DNA of 36,480 nucleotides from Candidatus Fibrimonadaceae bacterium (lineage in GTDB: Bacteria > Fibrobacterota > Fibrobacteria > Fibrobacterales > Fibrobacteraceae). Shown here piece after piece: positions 32,998-36,480 of the stretch. The stretch lies in NCBI GenBank assembly GCA_031281155.1, contig JAITFT010000106.1, positions 1 to 36,480 of the forward strand. Reading direction: 5' to 3'. A program made the position numbers and the translations under genes. The notes under the pieces were generated by a model. It saw nothing but the letters and a program-made list of their open reading frames with translations. It did not search any database and was not told the origin of the DNA. Positions within the stretch are counted from its first letter, which is position 1. Each line of letters opens with the position of its first letter.

Positions 32998-33327
32998 TCA
33001 TTTTCTCACCCGCTTTCTTTTGATTCTTAATTTGGCGGTTTTTCGCTCTATCTCATATTTTTGCATGGGAGTTAATTCGGCAGCTTCGTAGGTTCTAAGC
33101 AGTTGCTGCAAGAGGTTGTATTTTCGTGAAATTGCCACGAGAGTTGCCAGGGTTGTTTTTCCCGTGCGTTCAATTTTGGAAAGCTGGTCTTTGGAAATGC
33201 CAATGGCATTGGCAAATTCCTGTTGCGTAAAATTATTGTTGATACGCCTCTGCTTTAACATGCCGCCAAGTTCCCTAAGGATCTCGTTGTCTGTTTTCGC
33301 ATAAACCGGATTCAGCAAATTTATCAT
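32998..33327 (-). CDS. XRE/HipB-like helix-turn-helix protein, orphan
   Basis: 109 residues from the ATG at 33327 (MINLLNPVYAKTD); a TTG two codons earlier is less likely. The Cro/C1-type helix-turn-helix is at about 27-78 (LKQRRINNNFTQQEFANAIG, ISKDQLSKIERTGKTTLATL). The end is very basic (TAKLRIKRKRVRK). The form resembles the HipB-like antitoxins that precede HipA-type kinases, but no hipA follows: the next sequence is the 13-bp tandem repeat and mdh's promoter. It may be a lone regulator or a leftover antitoxin. The upstream region includes a 34-bp sequence duplicated at 34805-34838. Confidence 0.8.
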   Translation of the reverse strand: MINLLNPVYAKTDNEILRELGGMLKQRRINNNFTQQEFANAIGISKDQLSKIERTGKTTLATLVAISRKYNLLQQLLRTYEAAELTPMQKYEIERKTAKLRIKRKRVRK

Positions 33328-33350
33328 TCTCAACCTTGCTTATAAATAGG
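33317..33350. repeat. 34-bp dispersed repeat, copy 1 (start of the XRE gene)
   Basis: Matches 34805-34838 at 31 of 34 positions. It covers the first four codons of the XRE gene and its immediate upstream region. Both copies are followed further on by AAATTGCGGCGT (33417-33428 and 34854-34865). Confidence 0.75.
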
Positions 33351-33470
33351 CAAAAATACCTATTTATTATTAAAAACCTACTGTAAATATAGATAATTAA
33401 CTTTTTCTGCTGCACGAAATTGCGGCGTAGAGGGTAAGCAGGCTTGGAATGGGGGCTTGGGGTGAAAAAG

Positions 33471-33480
33471 TTTCTATATT
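33471..33480 (+). promoter_or_regulatory. Start-adjacent promoter motif for the MazEF-type pair
   Basis: TTTCTATATT ends 6 nt before the ATG at 33487. Confidence 0.5.
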
Positions 33481-33486
33481 GTTGGT

Positions 33487-33720
33487 ATGGAAACTTCATT
33501 GTTTATCGAAACCGAAATTTCAAAAGACGTTGAGCAAATTGCGAGGCGTCGAGAGGTTCCCGTGGAAACCATTTATATTATCGCAATAAAAGAGTTTGTT
33601 AAAAATCATAAAAATGATAATATCCTAAATTCCTTAAATAGAGTTTATTCAGAAACTAATTCCGAGTTAGATAAAGATATTGGACTTGCTCAAAGTTCAA
33701 TTTTAAGCGAGGAGTGGTAA
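33487..33720 (+). CDS. Antitoxin of a MazEF-like pair
   Basis: 77 residues with a ribbon-helix-helix-like N-terminal half (SLFIETEISKDVEQIARRRE, then VETIYIIAIKEFVKN) and an acidic C-terminal half ending ILSEEW. The half-and-half layout, DNA-binding then toxin-binding, is usual for type II antitoxins. The stop codon directly abuts the toxin start, so translation is likely coupled. Family name beyond antitoxin is uncertain; position before a MazF toxin is the main support. Confidence 0.72.
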   Translation: METSLFIETEISKDVEQIARRREVPVETIYIIAIKEFVKNHKNDNILNSLNRVYSETNSELDKDIGLAQSSILSEEW

Positions 33721-34065
33721 TTGATAAAAGGCGAAATTTGGTGGGCAGATCTACCTGTCCCTAGAGGCTCTGAACCAGCTAAGAGACGGCCTGTTTTAAT
33801 AGTTCAAAACGATATTTTTAATAGGAGTAAAATTAGTACTGTTATATGCGCAGTGATAACATCAAATTTACATTTGGCAAATGCTCCATTCAATATTCTA
33901 TTGGAAAAAGGCGTTTCAAAACTTGAAAAATCTTCCGTAATAAATGTTTCTCAAATTATAACTTTGGATAAAGTATATCTGACCAATTTTGTTTCTATGC
34001 TTCCAAAATATGTTATTTCTCAAGTAGATTACAGTTTGAAACAAATTTTTGATATTTCTATTTAG
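33721..34065 (+). CDS. MazF/PemK-family mRNA interferase toxin
   Basis: 114 residues with the MazF fold signature: IKGEIWWADLPVPRGSEPAK, RRPVLIVQNDIFN, STVICAVITSN and the C-terminal SVINVSQIITLDKVYL. MazF toxins cut mRNA at short sequences in a ribosome-independent way. The gene starts with TTG immediately after the antitoxin stop, an arrangement that would lower toxin yield relative to antitoxin. Forms a type II toxin-antitoxin operon with the preceding gene. Confidence 0.88.
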   Translation: MIKGEIWWADLPVPRGSEPAKRRPVLIVQNDIFNRSKISTVICAVITSNLHLANAPFNILLEKGVSKLEKSSVINVSQIITLDKVYLTNFVSMLPKYVISQVDYSLKQIFDISI

Positions 34066-34084
34066 TTTTTAACGCAGCGAAAGT

Positions 34085-34094
34085 TTCTATATTA
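34085..34094 (+). promoter_or_regulatory. Start-adjacent promoter motif for the PIN remnant
   Basis: TTTCTATATT lies about 7 nt before the start codon of the PIN-type fragment, showing that the 5' end of the original gene is intact. Confidence 0.45.
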
Positions 34095-34101
34095 CCCATG
34101 G

Positions 34102-34305
34102 ATGAAAATTTATTTGGATAATTGTTGCTTTAACCGCCCCTTTGACTTGCTTGAGTCTGAGCAATTTATTCATATTCTTTTGAGCCAACCTTTTGATTAC
34201 ACCGAATGGCGCAAACAAAATTTGTGCATAGGTATGTCTGTAGAAGAAATCAGTAACGCAGCTGTTGAATACTGCTCTCGCACCACCTCATTGCCTTCTT
34301 CTTAG
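34102..34305 (+). pseudogene. Chimeric PIN-toxin / antitoxin remnant
   Basis: 67 codons. The first 15 residues (MKIYLDNCCFNRPFD) are the typical start of PIN-domain toxins, including the first catalytic Asp (D6), but the other acidic residues and the remaining 100 or so residues are missing. After a few residues the frame continues as QPFDYTEWRKQNL and GMSVEEISNAAVEY, which I associate with the C-terminal end of small antitoxin-like proteins that accompany PIN genes. I infer a deletion that fused the two parts of a former toxin-antitoxin pair. A CCGCAT-C-ATGCGG palindrome lies just downstream (34316-34328). Unlikely to be an active nuclease. Confidence 0.55.
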
Positions 34306-34339
34306 AGATAAGGGGCCGCATCATGCGGTCATAGCGGCG

Positions 34340-34356
34340 TTTATTGCTTTTAGGCT
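34340..34356. repeat. 17-bp dispersed sequence, copy 1
   Basis: TTTATTGCTTTTAGGCT also occurs at 36136-36152 in the same orientation. Both copies are close to the 3' ends of gene remnants. Confidence 0.5.
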
Positions 34357-34367
34357 TGGGTAGAAAA

Positions 34368-34784
34368 TTATTCCCCAATAATCTTCACAAGCACGTGCTT
34401 TTCTCGCTTTCCATCAAATTCGCCGTAGAAAATTTGTTCCCAGGTTCCAAAATCCAGTTTTCCGTTTGTAATTGCAACAACAACTTCACGGCCCATTACG
34501 GAACGCTTTAAATGCGCATCTGCGTTGTCTTCGTAACCATTGTGCTCGTATTGCTCGTGGGGCTTTTCCGGAGCAAGCTTTTCCAGCCAACGCTCAAAGT
34601 CTTGATGCAATCCGCTTTCATTGTCGTTTATAAACACGCTTGCAGTGATGTTCATAGCATTCACAAGGCACAAGCCTTCGCGAATGCCGCTTTCGTTAAT
34701 GGCAGTTTGTACCTGTGAGGTGATATTGACATAAGCACGGCGGGTTTTGGTATGAAAGGCGAGCTTTTTGCGAAATGATTTCAT
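34368..34784 (-). CDS. YjbQ/UPF0047-family protein
   Basis: 138 residues, the family length. [40 protein letters not shown], and the C-terminal [31 protein letters not shown] are conserved blocks. E. coli YjbQ has been linked to a weak thiamine phosphate synthase activity; the physiological role is not settled. The start ATG lies 6 nt after a TATATT core. A truncated paralogue lies 900 bp away at 35688-35858. Confidence 0.88.
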   Translation of the reverse strand: MKSFRKKLAFHTKTRRAYVNITSQVQTAINESGIREGLCLVNAMNITASVFINDNESGLHQDFERWLEKLAPEKPHEQYEHNGYEDNADAHLKRSVMGREVVVAITNGKLDFGTWEQIFYGEFDGKREKHVLVKIIGE

Positions 34785-34804
34785 GATTGTAATATATAAA
34801 TATC

Positions 34805-34838
34805 AAATTTATCATTCTCAACCCCGCTTGTAAATAGG
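34805..34838. repeat. 34-bp dispersed repeat, copy 2 (partial copy of XRE promoter and start)
   Basis: 31 of 34 bases match 33317-33350. This copy carries the first four XRE codons (MINL) and then diverges into the YjbQ promoter, in the gap between the YjbQ and HEPN genes. Confidence 0.75.
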
Positions 34839-34870
34839 TAGATCTGTTGGGCAAAATTGCGGCGTGAGCG

Positions 34871-35290
34871 TTATGAGTTCGTGGAGGGGGTCTGAGTATT
34901 AGCGGGAACCTCAATTTTAAATATGCCTTCAATTTTCTTTGCAAAATCCAAAACCTCTTTTACCTTTTCTGTGCTTGGCAACTGGCCATCTACTAAACCA
35001 ATATTACTGGGATAACGAGACTCCGAATATATCCTGTTAATAGCAAACAACATTTTTTCATCTATATTCCAATCTTTTATTGCTTTTACAAAATCATATA
35101 ATTTGATTAAGTCGTGAATTTTAGGAAAAGCAAAGTCAAATTCCGTTAAATATGCTTTGAAATATTTTTCAATGGTTTGTTGCGAATGAAACGCTACCTG
35201 CCCTGTTAATCTGGAATCACTAATTGCCGTTTCTGCCATAAGCATATCTCTTTCTGCAAAAAATACCCAGCCCTTAGTTTTTTCTTTCAT
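34871..35290 (-). CDS. HEPN-domain protein of a HEPN-MNT pair
   Basis: 139 residues of mostly helical HEPN fold: WVFFAERDMLMAETAI, then AFHSQQTIEKYFKAYL and KIHDLIKLYDF, then NRIYSESRYPSN, the last being the RYP-like motif of this family. HEPN proteins of such pairs are usually the RNase-type or toxin partner, controlled by the MNT protein. It overlaps the upstream MNT gene by 17 bp, so the two are translated together. It ends in a short flexible tail (NTQTPSTNS). Confidence 0.85.
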   Translation of the reverse strand: MKEKTKGWVFFAERDMLMAETAISDSRLTGQVAFHSQQTIEKYFKAYLTEFDFAFPKIHDLIKLYDFVKAIKDWNIDEKMLFAINRIYSESRYPSNIGLVDGQLPSTEKVKEVLDFAKKIEGIFKIEVPANTQTPSTNS

Positions 35291-35615
35291 ACAGCACCTT
35301 TCCGGTATCTACAACTTCTTTTACAAAAAAATCGTTCTCTTTTAAAAGATACTCATACTCTGCTTTTGAGTATGTTATCACATCCAAGGCTACTTTGCGA
35401 TTCGTCTCCAATACAAAAGGATATATCATATTCCATCTATCCATTCTTTCATCAAAAGTTTTCGCAAATTCATTTGAATCTAATACTACCATCACATCTA
35501 AATCACTGTCTTTTGTTACGGGACCTTTGGCATAAGACCCAAACAAAATAACTTTATACGGCTTTAATTCTTTAAGCCTTTCGGTCATTTCGTCTATTAG
35601 GTGCTGGTTCTGCAT
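35274..35615 (-). CDS. Minimal nucleotidyltransferase (MNT) of a HEPN-MNT pair
   Basis: 113 residues. VILFGSYAKGPVTKDSDLDV (about 23-42) is the GSxAxG...DxD nucleotidyltransferase active site, followed by a second acidic strand (KVALDVITY). In studied systems the MNT partner modifies and neutralises the HEPN toxin by adding nucleotides. A TTTCTATATT motif ends 7 nt before the ATG at 35615. The HEPN gene overlaps its 3' end. Confidence 0.88.
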   Translation of the reverse strand: MQNQHLIDEMTERLKELKPYKVILFGSYAKGPVTKDSDLDVMVVLDSNEFAKTFDERMDRWNMIYPFVLETNRKVALDVITYSKAEYEYLLKENDFFVKEVVDTGKVLYERKN

Positions 35616-35622
35616 AAAGGAT

Positions 35623-35632
35623 AATATAGAAA
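35623..35632 (-). promoter_or_regulatory. Start-adjacent promoter motif for the MNT-HEPN operon
   Basis: TTTCTATATT ends 7 nt before the ATG at 35615. Confidence 0.5.
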
Positions 35633-35687
35633 ATCACAAGCTAGTCCAGACATCCCACAGAGCCAGTTTGTGAGAAAGGAATCACCT

Positions 35688-35858
35688 TCACAAAAAACTT
35701 CCTTTCCCTTGGCGGGTCAAACTCGCAAAAATAGTGTGCGGGCAATAAACAACAGCGATTCCGTCTTTTACGCCGCTTTCAGCGATGGCCTCGCGGATTT
35801 TTGGCGTGATGTCGTAAAAGTCTAGGCGTGGAGTGGAAATGCGGTATTCAAGAAGCAT
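35688..35858 (-). pseudogene. Truncated YjbQ/UPF0047 paralogue
   Basis: 56 codons on the minus strand starting at an ATG 11 nt after a TTTCTACCTT motif. The sequence YRISTPRLDFYDITPKIREA, then ESGVKDGIAVVYCPHT, is the N-terminal third of YjbQ, ending where the family would continue TAxxTINE. It instead reads IFASLTRQGKGSFL and stops at 35688-35690. The rest of the gene is not found downstream; the MNT-HEPN promoter follows about 55 bp later. It is a different paralogue from the intact one at 34368-34784, cut by a deletion or insertion. Confidence 0.7.
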
Positions 35859-35869
35859 AGCTGGCAGGG

Positions 35870-35879
35870 AAGGTAGAAA
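35870..35879 (-). promoter_or_regulatory. Promoter motif for the truncated YjbQ
   Basis: TTTCTACCTT ends 11 nt before the ATG at 35858. Confidence 0.4.
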
Positions 35880-36062
35880 AATTTATTAACATGGTTTTCT
35901 ATCCCTGGTTTTGGCTTAGGTTCTTTTCTTGTTATGGGTGATATCAAAGGAGGAATTATTCAACTGGGATTAATGGGTACTGGAGTTACATTAATGGGAT
36001 TTAATTGTCCGCAGGACAGCCCTAAGGGCGAAAGGCATTTCAATAAACGAAATAGCAGATAG
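35877..36062 (+). pseudogene. Remnant of a small membrane protein with a GFGLGSF...GDIKGG motif
   Basis: Plus-strand frame open from 35877 to a TAG at 36060-36062. The section SIPGFGLGSFLVMGDIKGG and then QLGLMGTGVTLMGFN is a glycine-rich hydrophobic pattern I associate with small integral membrane proteins of the P13/TM2-like kind found in spirochaetes and Fibrobacter. There is no start codon before it apart from an internal ATG at 35934, and after N (near 36005) the reading frame runs into the palindromic sequence described next, so both ends appear lost. The rest of 36063-36180 has a T-rich stretch and no gene that I can see. Confidence 0.45.
36006..36029. repeat. Two adjacent small palindromes
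   Basis: TGTCC-GCA-GGACA (36006-36018) is followed directly by GCCCT-A-AGGGC (36019-36029). Paired GC hairpins of this kind resemble REP-type elements. They sit where the membrane-protein remnant loses similarity. Confidence 0.5.
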
Positions 36063-36135
36063 AATTAAGAAAAAGAAAAAATGTCAAGTAAGAGTCTCTC
36101 ACTAGCTTTTTTGAAAAAACAGCCTTTTTGCATTT

Positions 36136-36152
36136 TTTATTGCTTTTAGGCT
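36136..36152. repeat. 17-bp dispersed sequence, copy 2
   Basis: Same 17 bases as 34340-34356, here 29 bp before the stop codon of the OmpA-domain gene on the other strand, inside a T-rich stretch. Confidence 0.5.
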
Positions 36153-36180
36153 ACCACTTTCGCTTTAGTATCTTGCCGCA

Positions 36181-36480
36181 TCAATCATCCACCCTAATCA
36201 TTTCAATACGGCGGTTAAGTTCACGACCCTCGGCGGTTGTGTTGTCTGCCACGGGAACGTCTTGCCCAAAGCCAACCGCTTTCATTCTGCGCATTTGAAT
36301 ACCCTTGGTAGCAAGGTAGCCAACAACGGCTCTCGCTCTGCGCTCGGAAAGATCCATGTTTGACCTAGGATTGCCAACATTGTCTGTGTGGCCATGAATC
36401 TCTATTTTGACATTGGGAGCCGCCAGCAACTGCTCGGCAACTCCATCTAATACGCGCCTTGCATCGAGGGTAAGCTCTGC
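36181..36480 (-). CDS. OmpA-family C-terminal domain, partial at right edge
   Basis: The last 99 codons of a minus-strand gene that begins beyond the right edge. LTLDARRVLDGVAEQLLAAP, VKIEIHGHTDNVG and SNMDLSERRARAVVGYLATK are the OmpA/MotB peptidoglycan-binding core; GREELNRRIEM-like GRELNRRIEMIRV closes it. The conserved Asp and Arg that bind meso-diaminopimelate are visible (HTDNVG; NRRIE). The protein anchors the outer membrane or an envelope complex to peptidoglycan. The N-terminal part, which would tell porin from lipoprotein, is not in the window. Confidence 0.9.
   Translation of the reverse strand, partial: AELTLDARRVLDGVAEQLLAAPNVKIEIHGHTDNVGNPRSNMDLSERRARAVVGYLATKGIQMRRMKAVGFGQDVPVADNTTAEGRELNRRIEMIRVDD

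Noticed and set aside
33275-33499. Minus-strand ORF overlapping the XRE promoter and mazE start
   Set aside because: Spans promoter elements of both neighbours, with no family match.
34314-34330. CCGCAT palindrome after the PIN remnant as an intrinsic terminator
   Set aside because: Loop is too small as written and no T-run follows.
1-36480. CRISPR arrays, tRNA or rRNA genes
   Set aside because: No regularly spaced repeats and no cloverleaf or rRNA-like sequence was recognised by eye; a dedicated search was not possible.

Overview
The window looks like a chromosomal segment from a Fibrobacter-type bacterium (phylum Fibrobacterota). The signs, all read from sequence, are a FISUMP-domain surface lipoprotein with serine-repeat linkers, a TIGR02147-family regulator heading a small lipoprotein operon, two secreted GH9 cellulases with Por/T9SS-like C-terminal tails, and Rpn-type PD-(D/E)XK proteins. 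No rRNA or tRNA gene was recognised, so the genus is an inference.

Layout. 1-1329: a junction between the C-terminal end of a glycosyltransferase (minus) and a 5'-truncated, GC-rich MBG-domain surface protein (plus). 1394-3354 (plus): UbiA-type prenyltransferase, a small membrane protein, and a NuoE protein with an extra FN3-like domain. 3317-6244 (minus): outer-membrane barrel, infC, rpmI, rplT and a FecCD-type permease. 6290-12843: two divergent GH9 cellulase genes; the minus-strand one reads in frame into a peptide-binding lipoprotein because its stop codon appears lost. 12832-19316 (minus): sensor kinase, LysM protein, glycogen phosphorylase and SPOR lipoprotein. 19317-21890: accessory patch with a gene remnant, an Rpn nuclease, and a FISUMP gene bracketed by 56-bp direct repeats. 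21892-25191 (minus): TIGR02147 regulator, LamG-like lipoprotein and PAS protein, then a DciA-like protein and a beta-helix protein. 25211-32888 (minus): mdh, rimP, nusA, infB, rbfA, then hisS, queF and a small secreted protein. 32900-36180: accessory island with an orphan XRE protein, a MazEF pair, a chimeric PIN/antitoxin remnant, an intact and a broken YjbQ, a HEPN-MNT pair and a membrane-protein remnant. 36181-36480: the end of an OmpA-domain protein.

The clearest window-wide signal is a short motif, TTTCTA[TC][AC]TT (core TAnnTT). I found 15 oriented copies in front of genes. At ten of them the motif ends only 6-8 nt before the ATG, and six genes with looser TAnnTT versions show a similar spacing. 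If this is the -10 element, transcription would begin at or next to the start codon, so many genes here would make leaderless or near-leaderless mRNAs. The copies with longer leaders (mdh, glgP, the minus-strand GH9) have Shine-Dalgarno-like sequences instead. The motif also helps choose starts and shows where genes have been cut or fused.
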